Positions 11,944 to 19,205 of a stretch of 25,172 nucleotides of DNA are shown piece by piece. Made by a program: the position numbers and the translations under genes. Origin of the DNA: an uncultured Anaerotignum sp. (lineage in GTDB: Bacteria; Bacillota; Clostridia; Lachnospirales; Anaerotignaceae). The stretch's first letter is position 1. Each line of letters starts with the position of its first letter. The notes below the pieces were generated by a model. The model ran no database searches and was not told the DNA's origin. It saw only the letters and a program-made list of their open reading frames with translations. The stretch covers positions 38,654 to 63,825 of the forward strand of contig CAJTQX010000011.1 in the NCBI GenBank assembly GCA_910578425.1. Direction: 5' to 3'.

Positions 11944-12205
11944 GTATCTCTTGCACCTCCTATAATAGTTACACTTTCCAGTGTTCGGTTAAAAGCTACT
12001 GTATTGTCAGGGCGCGCCCTGCCCCTTTCGGGAGCCGCGGCCCCTGTTCGCATAAATCGGGTGTACCCATTGGGCATTACAAACGGGGTAACAGACCGTC
12101 AGCCTGTAAGCTGCCCCCGCTGTTAACTGTATGCTCCTCCCGGTACGTTGACGGATTTATCAGCCGTTTTTTCGGGGTACAGCCCCGGAAAAACCATAAT
12201 AGAAA
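11944..12205 (-). promoter_or_regulatory. Structured leader between rpmJ and rpsM
   Basis: No gene is seen in this gap. On the minus strand it holds a 12-pair hairpin directly after rpmJ (12166-12194), a CAGC/GCTG hairpin nested between GGGG and CCCC (about 12088-12120), a CCC-GAAA-GGG tetraloop stem, a perfect 14-bp palindrome CAGGGCGCGCCCTG (12008-12021), and ACACT-GGAA-AGTGT close to the rpsM ribosome binding site. Such density suggests a folded leader. By analogy with the E. coli alpha operon it might bind S4, but no sequence match to a known leader is claimed. Confidence 0.5.
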
Positions 12206-12319
12206 TCAGCCTTGTTTTTGTTTATGCTTGGGATTTTCGCAGATGACCATTACACGGCCTTTTCTTTTAATGATTCTGCATTTTTCGCACATCGGCTTTA
12301 CAGATGGTCTTACTTTCAT
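12206..12319 (-). CDS. rpmJ: 50S ribosomal protein L36 (zinc-binding form)
   Basis: This is a 37-residue protein, MKVRPSVKPMCEKCRIIKRK followed by GRVMVICENPKHKQKQG. The zinc ligands C11, C14, C27 and H32 are all present, making this the C+ form. L36 stabilises the 23S rRNA near the peptidyl transferase region. The ATG at 12319 is preceded by AAGGAGCGG. It follows infA by 17 bases, the usual order infA-rpmJ-rpsM. Confidence 0.97.
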   Translation of the reverse strand: MKVRPSVKPMCEKCRIIKRKGRVMVICENPKHKQKQG

Positions 12320-12336
12320 CTCTGACCGCTCCTTCC

Positions 12337-12555
12337 TTATTTTGCTCTCCAGATGATACGTCCCTTTGTCAGGTCATAAGGGGACATTTCTACCAGAACC
12401 TTATCGCCGGGCAGTATGCGGATGAAGTTCATACGCAGCTTGCCGGAGATATGCGCCAGAATCTGGTGGCCGTTTTCCAGCTCCACCTGAAACATGGCGT
12501 TGGGCAGTTTTTCCAATACGGTTCCTTCTACTTCAATTACATCGTCTTTTGACAA
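12337..12555 (-). CDS. infA: Translation initiation factor IF-1
   Basis: IF-1 occupies the ribosomal A site during initiation. The 72-residue protein is a single OB-fold (S1-like) domain with VIEVEGTVLEKLPNAMFQVELENGHQILAHISGKLR and GDKVLVEMSPYDLTKGRIIWR, at the family's usual length. The best start is a TTG at 12555, giving the canonical (M)SKDDVIEVEG, with GGAGG nine bases upstream. E. coli infA starts with ATG, so the weak start here is notable. It follows the KOW-domain gene by 14 bases. Confidence 0.97.
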   Translation of the reverse strand: MSKDDVIEVEGTVLEKLPNAMFQVELENGHQILAHISGKLRMNFIRILPGDKVLVEMSPYDLTKGRIIWRAK

Positions 12556-12569
12556 GGCCCAGAACCTCC

Positions 12570-12848
12570 TTAATCGTTTCGTGCCTGCTTTTTTTGATAC
12601 TTCTTCAAAGCCTTTGCGATCTCCGCATCCAAAAGGTACGCCTTCCGGCGAATCTTCTCAGCCGTTTCCTCCTCTATATAGGAAGTCGGCTGAATGTGCA
12701 TCGTTTTTTTCCGCTTCGGCTTTTCCAGCTTCCGGCGTCTGCCGTCTACCAGATAGACATATTCCCCTTCCACGGAAAAAACCATCAGCGCGTCGCCCTT
12801 GTCGTGCCCGCTTTTGGAATAAACCACTTGCCCGATCTGAACTTCCAA
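12570..12848 (-). CDS. KOW-domain RNA-binding protein (L14e/L6e-like)
   Basis: This 92-residue protein begins with a KOW-type beta unit (MEVQIGQVVYSKSGHDKGDA...VYLVDGRRRKLEKPKRKK) at about residues 3-48, then a lysine-rich helical tail (EEETAEKIRRKAYLLDAEIAKALKKYQKK). Small KOW proteins of this kind occur beside map and infA in many Clostridia and are thought to bind RNA or ribosomes; the precise role is unknown. The likely start is a TTG at 12848 after GAGGTGA. Its neighbour map is absent here. It is probably cotranscribed with infA. Confidence 0.85.
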   Translation of the reverse strand: MEVQIGQVVYSKSGHDKGDALMVFSVEGEYVYLVDGRRRKLEKPKRKKTMHIQPTSYIEEETAEKIRRKAYLLDAEIAKALKKYQKKQARND

Positions 12849-12974
12849 TCAAGTCACCTCATTTTCCGTTTGGGGACGCCATCGTGTCCCGCGGGAACCG
12901 GCGGCTCTGCGGAAAAGCGTCCTTCGCCGTCTTTCCGCCCTCCGAACCGCGTCCTGTCCGCATGAAACTTACTT

Positions 12975-12980
12975 ATTATA
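12975..12980 (-). promoter_or_regulatory. Possible promoter -10 box for the KOW-infA-rpmJ group
   Basis: A perfect TATAAT lies on the minus strand about 127 bases upstream of the KOW-domain start, within an A/T-rich patch (12960-13020) that stands out from the GC-rich surroundings. The best -35 match is poor (ATACCA at an 18-base spacing), so an internal promoter is only a possibility. Confidence 0.3.
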
Positions 12981-13033
12981 CATCGAATATCCAATTTATG
13001 GTATCCCTGTTTTTAAGCTGTATTGTCCGGCGT

Positions 13034-13088
13034 TACGGTATAGAAACCGTATATCCGCCGTAAGACGGCAGGGCGGCGAAGGGCCGCC
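13034..13088 (-). promoter_or_regulatory. Three consecutive hairpins downstream of adk
   Basis: GGCGGC/GCCGCC (13072-13088), GCCGT-AAG-ACGGC (13057-13069) and TACGGT/ACCGTA (13034-13051) follow one another in the first 60 bases after the adk stop. None has a U-tract, so termination is not obvious. They occupy the place where map is found in related operons. Confidence 0.5.
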
Positions 13089-13093
13089 TTTCC

Positions 13094-13723
13094 TTACCTG
13101 TCCAGACCCGCGATGATCGCTTTCGTGATCTCGTCGATAGCCTGTGTGCCGTCTACTTCAAAGAGGATGCCCTTCTTGCCGTAGTAGTCCACAAGGGGTT
13201 CGCTCTGTTCATGGAATGTTTTGATCCTTGCTTTTCCGGCTTCCGGCGTGTCGTCCTTGCGCTGTGTCAGCTTTTCGCCGCAGGCGTCGCAGATGCCAGC
13301 CGTCTTCGCCGGCATAAACAGCTTGTTGTAGGTCGCGCCGCATTTCGAGCAGCTTTCCCTCGCTGTCAGCCGTTCCAGCATCACTTCGTCAGGCGCGTTG
13401 ATGTAGACAACATGGTCCAAAGCAACCATATCCTCCAGCTTCTCCGCCTGCACAACTGTACGGGGGAATCCATCCAGAATGAAGCCTTTTTTGCAGTCGT
13501 CCCTTTGGATTCTCTCTTTTACCATAGCAATGATAATTTCGTCAGATACCAGCCCGCCGGCAGCCATGATGCTTTTCGCCTGGTTCCCCAGGTCTGAACC
13601 TTTCGCCACTTCCTCCCTGAGCATATCGCCGGTAGAAATGTGAGCGATGCCATAATGCTGCACCAGTCTTGCCGCCTGTGTGCCTTTTCCGGCTGCGGGC
13701 GCGCCAATGAGTACCAATTTCAT
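13094..13723 (-). CDS. adk: Adenylate kinase, zinc-lid type
   Basis: Adk catalyses ATP + AMP = 2 ADP in the cytoplasm. The 209-residue protein has the P-loop GAPAAGKGT at residues 7-15 (most family members have GAPGAGKGT), the AMP-binding segment HISTGDMLRE, the FILDGFPRT motif near 81-89, and a lid with four zinc-ligand cysteines at 125, 128, 145 and 148 (C-x2-C and C-x2-C), as is usual in Gram-positive bacteria. The ATG at 13723 follows GAGGGG. It lies between secY and the place where map would be expected. Confidence 0.97.
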   Translation of the reverse strand: MKLVLIGAPAAGKGTQAARLVQHYGIAHISTGDMLREEVAKGSDLGNQAKSIMAAGGLVSDEIIIAMVKERIQRDDCKKGFILDGFPRTVVQAEKLEDMVALDHVVYINAPDEVMLERLTARESCSKCGATYNKLFMPAKTAGICDACGEKLTQRKDDTPEAGKARIKTFHEQSEPLVDYYGKKGILFEVDGTQAIDEITKAIIAGLDR

Positions 13724-13849
13724 AACGATTCCCCTCTTTCCATCTATGAGCCAATTCTTCCTACTCTTCCCCTTTGCAGCCTTCAGGAATGCCTGTGTAC
13801 TTCCGAAAGGCCGTTTCCGGCGCGGGGGTATTTCCCTCCCGCCGGAGGT

Positions 13850-15118
13850 TTACTCGCTCAAAAAGCCTTTGTAATGCCGCATCAGCAGCTGGCTTTCCAG
13901 TGCCTTTACAATGTCCAGCGCAACGCCAACCACGATGATAAGCGTCGTGCCGCCGAAGCCCACGTTAATTTTGAATACCCACTGCAAAACAACGGGAACC
14001 ATTGCCAGAATCGCATAACAGATCGCGCCGACCAGCGTAATTCTGTTTACAACTCTCGTAATAAATTCACTCGTAGGCTGGCCCGGGCGGATACCGGGAA
14101 TAAAGCCGCCGTTTTTCTTCATGTTCATCGCAATCTCGTTCGGGTTGATCACGATGGACGTATAGAAATACGTGAAGAATAAAATCAGCAGGACATACAG
14201 TATCGCGCCGACAGGATGCGTCATGTTCAGCACCTCGATCACCTTTGTAAATGTCGGTCCCTTATTCGGGAAGAAATTGCCGATCTGCTGCGGGAACTGC
14301 AACAGGGAAATCGCAAAGATGATAGAGATAACGCCGGAGGTATTCACCTTGATCGGCATTGTTGTAGCTCTGCCGCTCGTCTGCTTTCTTCCTACCATTT
14401 TAGAGGAATACTGCACCGGCAGCCTGCGTTCGCCGCTGTTTACCATAACGATAAACGCCAGAACAATGACCAGAATGATCAAAATTGCCGCAACCTTCGC
14501 AATGCCCACCGCGCCGGAGCCGGAAATCGTGTAATACAGGCTCGCGATACCCGTAGGCAGGTTTGATACGATGTTGATAAAGATAATCATGGAAGAACCG
14601 TTGCCGATTCCCTTTGCTGTAATCTGTTCCGCCAGCCACATTACGAATGTGGAGCCGCATACAAGGCAGACCACCGAAGCGATATATACCAGCGGGCTAT
14701 GCACCAGATACATGTTCTGGTAGGTATATGTCAGCCCGATGCCCTGTATCAGTGCCAAAACAACCGTCAGGTATCTGCTGTAAGACTGTAATTTCTTCCT
14801 TCCGTCCGGGCCTTCCTTGGAAAGCTGTTCAAACTTCGGAATGGCAATCGTCAGAAGCTGCATAATGATGGAAGCATTGATATAAGGACCAATACCCATC
14901 GCAAACAGCGACCAGCTCGAATTCGCGCCTCCGGCGATAACGCTGTAAAGCGTGCCTGCCAGAGAAGCGTTTTCTCTTGCCGCCATCACCCCTGCCGTAT
15001 CAATGCCCGGCAGGGCGATCTGCGTACCCAGTCTGACAACTGCAAAAATCATCAGTGTATACAAAATCTTGTTTCGTATTTCTTTGGTTTTCCAAGAATT
15101 AACGAAAATTCTAAACAA
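13850..15118 (-). CDS. secY: Protein translocase subunit SecY
   Basis: SecY is the central channel of the Sec translocon. The 422-residue protein shows ten hydrophobic segments, starting with IRNKILYTLMIFAVVRLGTQIALPG and including YINASIIMQLLTIAIP and the C-terminal GGTTLIIVVGVALDIVKALESQLLMRHYKG. The PVQYSSKMVGRK segment in the cytosolic C4 loop is typical. The start is a TTG at 15118 that directly follows the rplO stop with no spacing. AGAGGTGA inside the rplO end serves as the ribosome binding site, implying tight translational coupling. Secretion genes sit in the spc group in most bacteria. Confidence 0.97.
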   Translation of the reverse strand: MFRIFVNSWKTKEIRNKILYTLMIFAVVRLGTQIALPGIDTAGVMAARENASLAGTLYSVIAGGANSSWSLFAMGIGPYINASIIMQLLTIAIPKFEQLSKEGPDGRKKLQSYSRYLTVVLALIQGIGLTYTYQNMYLVHSPLVYIASVVCLVCGSTFVMWLAEQITAKGIGNGSSMIIFINIVSNLPTGIASLYYTISGSGAVGIAKVAAILIILVIVLAFIVMVNSGERRLPVQYSSKMVGRKQTSGRATTMPIKVNTSGVISIIFAISLLQFPQQIGNFFPNKGPTFTKVIEVLNMTHPVGAILYVLLILFFTYFYTSIVINPNEIAMNMKKNGGFIPGIRPGQPTSEFITRVVNRITLVGAICYAILAMVPVVLQWVFKINVGFGGTTLIIVVGVALDIVKALESQLLMRHYKGFLSE

Positions 15119-15559
15119 TTAAATCACCTCTGCTTTTCCGCCCGCAGCTTCGATTTTTTCCTGAGCAGTTTTGCTGTAGAAGTTTACCTTTACGGTCAGC
15201 TTTCTTTCCAGATCGCCTTCGCCCAGGATCTTCACGCCATCTCTAGGATTACTAATCAAACCAACAGCCTTCAAAGCATCAATGTCAACAACCGCATCGT
15301 TTTCAAATACATTCAGCATGGAAACATTGATGGCAACGATTTCCTTGCTGTTTCTGCAGGTAAAGCCCCTTTTGGGAAGTCTTCTGTACAGGGGCATCTG
15401 GCCGCCCTCAAACCCGCATTTGCCGCCGGAACCGGAACGCTGTCCCTGGCCCTTGTGTCCTCTGCCGGCTGTCTTGCCGTTGCCGGTCGCGTGGCCTCTG
15501 CCTCTTCTCCAGTTTTTGCCTCTGGAGCCTTCAGCCGGTCTTAATTCGCATAAGTTCAT
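15119..15559 (-). CDS. rplO: 50S ribosomal protein L15
   Basis: L15 is a late-assembly 50S protein. The 146-residue sequence has the glycine-rich N-terminal extension (KNWRRGRGHATGNGKTAGRGHKG, SGSGGKCGFEGGQMPLYRRLPKRGF) that threads into 23S rRNA, and a C-terminal globular domain ending AQEKIEAAGGKAEVI. I place the start at the ATG at 15559 (MNLCELRPAEGS), just after AGGAGGCG; an upstream in-frame ATG at 15589 would overlap rpmD and cover that site. Its stop abuts the secY start. Confidence 0.97.
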   Translation of the reverse strand: MNLCELRPAEGSRGKNWRRGRGHATGNGKTAGRGHKGQGQRSGSGGKCGFEGGQMPLYRRLPKRGFTCRNSKEIVAINVSMLNVFENDAVVDIDALKAVGLISNPRDGVKILGEGDLERKLTVKVNFYSKTAQEKIEAAGGKAEVI

Positions 15560-15575
15560 TTTGGCGCCTCCTTTA

Positions 15576-15755
15576 TCAAATTTCTTCAACCTTCACAAGG
15601 TGGCTGACCTGATGGATCATCCCTCTGATCGCCGCGTTGTCCTGTTGAATAACACTGCTGTTCGTCTTTTTCAGTCCCAAAGCCTGAACAGTTTTTTTGT
15701 GCTTCGGAATTGCTCCGATTGTAGATTTCACCAATGTGATTTTAATTTCCGCCAC
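15576..15755 (-). CDS. rpmD: 50S ribosomal protein L30
   Basis: This 59-residue protein is read from a GTG at 15755: (M)AEIKITLVKSTIGAIPKHK, then VQALGLKKTNSSVIQQDN and a C-terminal strand ending VKVEEI. This is the compact bacterial L30 fold, with the usual GxxPKHKKTVQALGL helix. GGAGGAATG lies upstream, and an ATG a few bases earlier is out of frame and stops after six codons. It lies 13 bases after rpsE and 16 before rplO, the standard order. Confidence 0.96.
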   Translation of the reverse strand: MAEIKITLVKSTIGAIPKHKKTVQALGLKKTNSSVIQQDNAAIRGMIHQVSHLVKVEEI

Positions 15756-15768
15756 TGTCCATTCCTCC

Positions 15769-16272
15769 TTAGCCTAAGAGCTCTTCCACAGTAATGCCCC
15801 GCAGCTTTGCAACAGCTTCGGGAGTTGTCGCTCTGGAAAGCCCCTCGATGGTCGCGCTGACTACGTTGCGCTTGTTGTTGGAACCCAGGGATTTTGTCCT
15901 GATGTTGCGGATGCCTGCCAGCTCCAGAACCGCACGCGCGGGGCCGCCCGCGATAATACCGGTACCTTCGGGAGCGGGCATCAGCAGTACGTTCGCGCTG
16001 CCGTAGCTGCCTGTCACGCCGTGGAAAAGGCTGTCTGCATCGTTTCTTTCCACTTTGATGATGTTTTTCATCGCGTCCTCTTTCCCTTTGCGGATCGCTT
16101 CAGGAATTTCAGCAGCCTTGCCCATGCCGCAGCCAACGTGGCCGTCGCCGTCGCCGACAACGACAAGAGCTGCAAATCTCATAGTACGGCCGCCTTTTAC
16201 AACCTTCGTTACTCTGTTGATGGTAACGACTTTATCTTTCAGATCTAAAGTGCTTGGATCGATTTTCTTCAA
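15769..16272 (-). CDS. rpsE: 30S ribosomal protein S5
   Basis: S5 lies at the mRNA entry side of the 30S subunit and contributes to decoding fidelity. The 167-residue protein has the dsRNA-binding-like N-terminal domain (about 12-77, LKDKVVTINRVTKVVKGGRTMRF, GHVGCGMGKAAEIPEAIRKG) and the C-terminal domain with PAPEGTGIIAGGPARAVLELAGI and KSLGSNNKRNVV. The start is a TTG at 16272, eight bases after GGAGG; no ATG or GTG is better placed. Confidence 0.97.
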   Translation of the reverse strand: MKKIDPSTLDLKDKVVTINRVTKVVKGGRTMRFAALVVVGDGDGHVGCGMGKAAEIPEAIRKGKEDAMKNIIKVERNDADSLFHGVTGSYGSANVLLMPAPEGTGIIAGGPARAVLELAGIRNIRTKSLGSNNKRNVVSATIEGLSRATTPEAVAKLRGITVEELLG

Positions 16273-16290
16273 CTTGCTTTCCTCCTTGCC

Positions 16291-16659
16291 TTAGAATTTT
16301 AATCCGGCTTCTCTTGCTGCGTCCGCCAATGCTTTTACCTTGCCGTGGTAAATGAAACCGCCTCTGTCGAAAACGACTTCCGTAATGCCCTTGTCCAGAG
16401 CCTTCTTAGCGATAGCTTCCCCCACAGCAGCTGCCGCTGCAACAGTGGAAGTGAATTCCACCTTGCTTGCAACCTCGGCTTCTACTGTAGAAGCCGCTGC
16501 CAGCGTGTGGTGCTTCACATCGTCGATGATCTGTGCGTACATGTGCTTGTTGGAACGGAAAACCGCCAGTCTGGGTCTTTCCGCTGTCCCCTTCACATGG
16601 TTGCGGATGCGGTAATGTCTTTTCTCGCGGGCCGCCGCACGGGATGGCTTATTGATCAT
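16291..16659 (-). CDS. rplR: 50S ribosomal protein L18
   Basis: L18 binds 5S rRNA and helps dock it in the 50S central protuberance. The 122-residue protein has a basic N-terminus (INKPSRAAAREKRHYRIRNHVKGTAERPRL), the conserved AVFRSNKHMYAQIIDD strand pair, and the C-terminal VVFDRGGFIYHGKVKALADAAREAGLKF motif. The ATG at 16659 follows GGAGTG. It comes after a 72-base gap below rplF that contains a hairpin. Confidence 0.97.
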   Translation of the reverse strand: MINKPSRAAAREKRHYRIRNHVKGTAERPRLAVFRSNKHMYAQIIDDVKHHTLAAASTVEAEVASKVEFTSTVAAAAAVGEAIAKKALDKGITEVVFDRGGFIYHGKVKALADAAREAGLKF

Positions 16660-16707
16660 AGTATTTTCACTCCGTTTCTAAATCAGTCACTTTCCGATAT
16701 AAACAGC

Positions 16708-16731
16708 TTAAACCGTAAACCATCGGTTTAA
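16708..16731 (-). promoter_or_regulatory. Hairpin between rplF and rplR
   Basis: TTAAACCG and CGGTTTAA form a perfect 8-bp stem around an 8-base loop, starting directly after the rplF stop codon. No U-tract follows. It may protect or process the message between the two genes. Confidence 0.45.
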
Positions 16732-17274
16732 TTATTTCTTACCGGTCTTACCAACTTTACGTCTAATATGCTCGTCAGAGTATTTAATACCTTTGCCTTT
16801 GTAGGGTTCGGGAGGACGTTTCGTTCTGATCTCCGCTGCGAACTGTCCGACTTTCTCTTTATCAATACCCTTAACAATGATTTTGTTTGTGCCTTCCACG
16901 ATGGTCTCGATCCCTGCGGGGTCTTCCATCTCTACGGGGTGGGAATAGCCCAGCGTCAGCGTCAGCTTCTTGCCGGATTTTGCCGCCCTGTAACCAACGC
17001 CGTTGATTTCCAGTGTTTTTTCGTAGCCTTCTGTCACGCCTACAACCATGTTGTAGATCAGCGTCCTTGTCAGGCCATGTAATGCTCTATGTTTTTTCAG
17101 GTCGCTGGGTCTTGTTACAACGATCTGCCCAGCCTCAACTGCGATATTCATGTCAGCGGATAATTTCCGTTCCAGTGTGCCCTTGGGGCCTTTTACTGTC
17201 AGCAGGTTTTCATCGCCCAGCCTGACTTCCACACCGGCGGGTACCGCTACGGGCAATTTGCCGATTCTTGACAT
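16732..17274 (-). CDS. rplF: 50S ribosomal protein L6
   Basis: L6 lies near the factor-binding site at the base of the L7/L12 stalk. The 180-residue protein has two homologous domains, with the start MSRIGKLPVAVPAGVEV, VKGPKGTLERKL, and the C-terminal signature RTKRPPEPYKGKGIKYSDEHIRRKVGK. The ATG at 17274 sits eight bases after GGAGG; an earlier in-frame GTG at 17283 falls inside the ribosome binding site and is rejected. Confidence 0.97.
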   Translation of the reverse strand: MSRIGKLPVAVPAGVEVRLGDENLLTVKGPKGTLERKLSADMNIAVEAGQIVVTRPSDLKKHRALHGLTRTLIYNMVVGVTEGYEKTLEINGVGYRAAKSGKKLTLTLGYSHPVEMEDPAGIETIVEGTNKIIVKGIDKEKVGQFAAEIRTKRPPEPYKGKGIKYSDEHIRRKVGKTGKK

Positions 17275-17303
17275 GTTCTGCACCTCCTATTTTTCTTCGT
17301 CTC

Positions 17304-17705
17304 TTACCAGATGAAAGCGATAACTTCGCCGCCTACGCCGTTCTTTCTCGCTTCCTTGTCTGTCATCAGGCCCTGGCTTGTGGAAATGATTGCTGTTCCC
17401 AGTCCGCCCAAAACCCTGGGCAGTTCGTCCTTGCCCGCAAAAACTCTCAGGCCGGGCTTGGAAATTCTTTTCAGCCCTGTGATAACCTTCTGGTTTTTGT
17501 CTGCGCCGTATTTCAAGCTGATGCGGAGGGTAGATTTGATACCGTCCTCGATCACCTCATAGCCTTTTACGTAGCCTTCCGCTACTAAAATGTCCGCGAT
17601 TGCTTTCTTCATTTTGGAAGAAGGAACATCGACTGTATCGTGTTTCGCAGTATTGCCGTTTCTGATTCTTGTGAGCATATCAGCGATAGGGTCGCTCATT
17701 GACAT
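17304..17705 (-). CDS. rpsH: 30S ribosomal protein S8
   Basis: S8 binds the central domain of 16S rRNA and in E. coli represses the spc operon. The 133-residue protein has DPIADMLTRIRNGN near the start, VPSSKMKKAIADILVAEGYV, and the C-terminal STSQGLMTDKEARKNGVGGEVIAFIW motif that forms the RNA contact. The ATG at 17705 follows GGAGG; a second ATG two codons later is possible. Confidence 0.97.
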   Translation of the reverse strand: MSMSDPIADMLTRIRNGNTAKHDTVDVPSSKMKKAIADILVAEGYVKGYEVIEDGIKSTLRISLKYGADKNQKVITGLKRISKPGLRVFAGKDELPRVLGGLGTAIISTSQGLMTDKEARKNGVGGEVIAFIW

Positions 17706-17724
17706 TTGAATTCCTCCTTTCGAT

Positions 17725-17910
17725 TTACCAGCTTGCTTTCTTTACGCCCGGGATCTGGCCCTTGTATGCCAATTCGCGGAAGCAAATACGGCAGATACCA
17801 TATTTTCTCAGCACAGCGTGGGGTCTGCCGCACACTCTACATCTTGTATACGCTCTAGTGGAGAACTTGGGTGCTCTCTGCTGTTTGATCACCATAGCTT
17901 TTTTCGCCAT
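17725..17910 (-). CDS. rpsN: 30S ribosomal protein S14, zinc-binding type Z
   Basis: S14 is needed for assembly of the 30S head. The short, 61-residue zinc form is present, with cysteines at 24, 27, 40 and 43 (CRVCGRPH...CRICFRELAYKGQIPGVKKASW). This form is typical of Firmicutes, which often keep a zinc-free paralog elsewhere under zinc control. The ATG at 17910 follows AGGAGGGA, 12 bases after rplE. In many databases this gene is named rpsN or rpsZ. Confidence 0.97.
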   Translation of the reverse strand: MAKKAMVIKQQRAPKFSTRAYTRCRVCGRPHAVLRKYGICRICFRELAYKGQIPGVKKASW

Positions 17911-17922
17911 TTCTGTCCCTCC

Positions 17923-18462
17923 TTATTTCGCGAAAGGCATACCGAACAATCTCAGCAATTCTCTTGCTTCCTCGTCCGTTTTTGCCGTTGTCACAAAAAC
18001 AATGTCCATGCCTCTGATCTTGTCAACCTTATCGTATTCGATTTCGGGGAAAATCAGCTGCTCCTTGATACCCATTGTGTAGTTGCCTCTGCCGTCAAAG
18101 CTGTTCGCCTTCACGCCGCGGAAGTCACGTACACGGGGCAGCGCGATGTTGATGAGCCTGTCTGCGAATTCGTACATTCTGGAACCTCTCAGCGTAACCT
18201 TGCAGCCAATGTTCATGCCCTCACGCAGCTTGAAGTTCGCGATGGATTTTTTCGCCTTTGTAATCATGGGCTTCTGGCCGGAAATGATTGTCATATCGTT
18301 TATCGCGCCGTCCAGTACCTTCGCGTTTTCTCTGGCCTCGCCTACACCCATGTTGATGATGATTTTTTCCAGCTTGGGGACAGCCAGTTTATTTTTATAA
18401 GAAAATTTCTTCGTCATTTCAGGAATGATTTCCGCTTCATAGAAATCTTTTAATCTGCTCAT
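17923..18462 (-). CDS. rplE: 50S ribosomal protein L5
   Basis: L5 binds 5S rRNA with L18 and contacts the P-site tRNA. The 179-residue protein has MSRLKDFYEAEIIPEMTKKF, VPKLEKIIINMGVGEA, GQKPMITKAKKSIANFKLREGM, and the C-terminal DKIRGMDIVFVTTAKTDEEARELLRLFGMPF. The ATG at 18462 follows AGGAGG. Length and order are standard. Confidence 0.98.
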   Translation of the reverse strand: MSRLKDFYEAEIIPEMTKKFSYKNKLAVPKLEKIIINMGVGEARENAKVLDGAINDMTIISGQKPMITKAKKSIANFKLREGMNIGCKVTLRGSRMYEFADRLINIALPRVRDFRGVKANSFDGRGNYTMGIKEQLIFPEIEYDKVDKIRGMDIVFVTTAKTDEEARELLRLFGMPFAK

Positions 18463-18484
18463 TGTTTACCTCCTTTCACAGGGC

Positions 18485-18796
18485 TTAATCAATCACTTCA
18501 CCTGTTTTTTTCGCGACTCTGACCTTTTTGCCGTCCTTGATTACTGCGCCCAGGCGTGTCGGCTTGCCGTTATGCACATACATCACGTTGGAAGCGTGGA
18601 TGTAATTTTCCTTCTTCACGATGCCGCCCTGCTGGTTCTGCATGTTGGGCTTTGTGTGCTTGGAAACCATGTTAACGCCTTCCACAAGAACCCTGTTGTT
18701 CTTTTTATCTACTGCAACGATCTTGCCTTCCTTGCCTTTATCTCTGCCGGCAATGACAACGACCTTGTCACCTGTCTTCAATTTCATGTTTGCCAC
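18485..18796 (-). CDS. rplX: 50S ribosomal protein L24
   Basis: L24 initiates 50S assembly and lies near the tunnel exit. The 103-residue protein has the KOW motif KTGDKVVVIAGRDKGKEGKI near the start, then VLVEGVNMVSKHTKPNMQNQ and a C-terminal GAVIKDGKKVRVAKKTGEVID. I chose the GTG at 18796 (MANMKLKTGDK), eight bases after GGAGG; an ATG three codons later (18787) is an alternative, and the further upstream frame begins inside the ribosome binding site. Confidence 0.96.
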   Translation of the reverse strand: MANMKLKTGDKVVVIAGRDKGKEGKIVAVDKKNNRVLVEGVNMVSKHTKPNMQNQQGGIVKKENYIHASNVMYVHNGKPTRLGAVIKDGKKVRVAKKTGEVID

Positions 18797-18811
18797 TCTG
18801 CACACCTCCTC

Positions 18812-19180
18812 TTATAATACTTCCGGCGCCAGAGAAAGAATTTTCATGAACTGTTTCTCTCTCAGCTCTCTTGCGACGGGTCCAAAGATACGGGTACCTC
18901 TGGGGTTTTTGTCATCTTTGATGATAACCGCCGCGTTCTCGTCAAATCTGATATAGCTGCCGTCGGCTCTGCCTACGGGGTGTACTGTTCTGACAACAAC
19001 CGCTTTGACAACGTCGCCTTTTTTTACAACGCCGCCGGGTGTTGCGTCTTTAACCGCAGCAACGATAATGTCGCCTACGCCCGCGTATCTTCTGGTGGAA
19101 CCGCCCAGCACTCTGATGCAAAGGAGTTCTTTCGCTCCGGAATTGTCTGCTACCTTTAATCTGGTTTCCTGTTGAACCAT
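18812..19180 (-). CDS. rplN: 50S ribosomal protein L14
   Basis: L14 is an intersubunit-bridge protein with a five-stranded barrel. The 122-residue protein has VQQETRLKVADNSGAKELLCIRVLGGS at the start, GGVVKKGDVVKAVVVRT in the middle, and FDENAAVIIKDDKNPRGTRIFGPVARELR near the end. The ATG at 19180 follows GGAGGCATT. It is ordinary in length and context. Confidence 0.98.
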   Translation of the reverse strand: MVQQETRLKVADNSGAKELLCIRVLGGSTRRYAGVGDIIVAAVKDATPGGVVKKGDVVKAVVVRTVHPVGRADGSYIRFDENAAVIIKDDKNPRGTRIFGPVARELREKQFMKILSLAPEVL

Positions 19181-19205
19181 TTGAATGCCTCCTCTCCAAA
19201 AAGGA

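Noticed and set aside
12166..12194. A rho-independent terminator after rpmJ
   Set aside because: The 12-pair stem is strong, but on the minus strand it is followed by GGCTGATAAATCC and not by a U-tract, so termination is unlikely.
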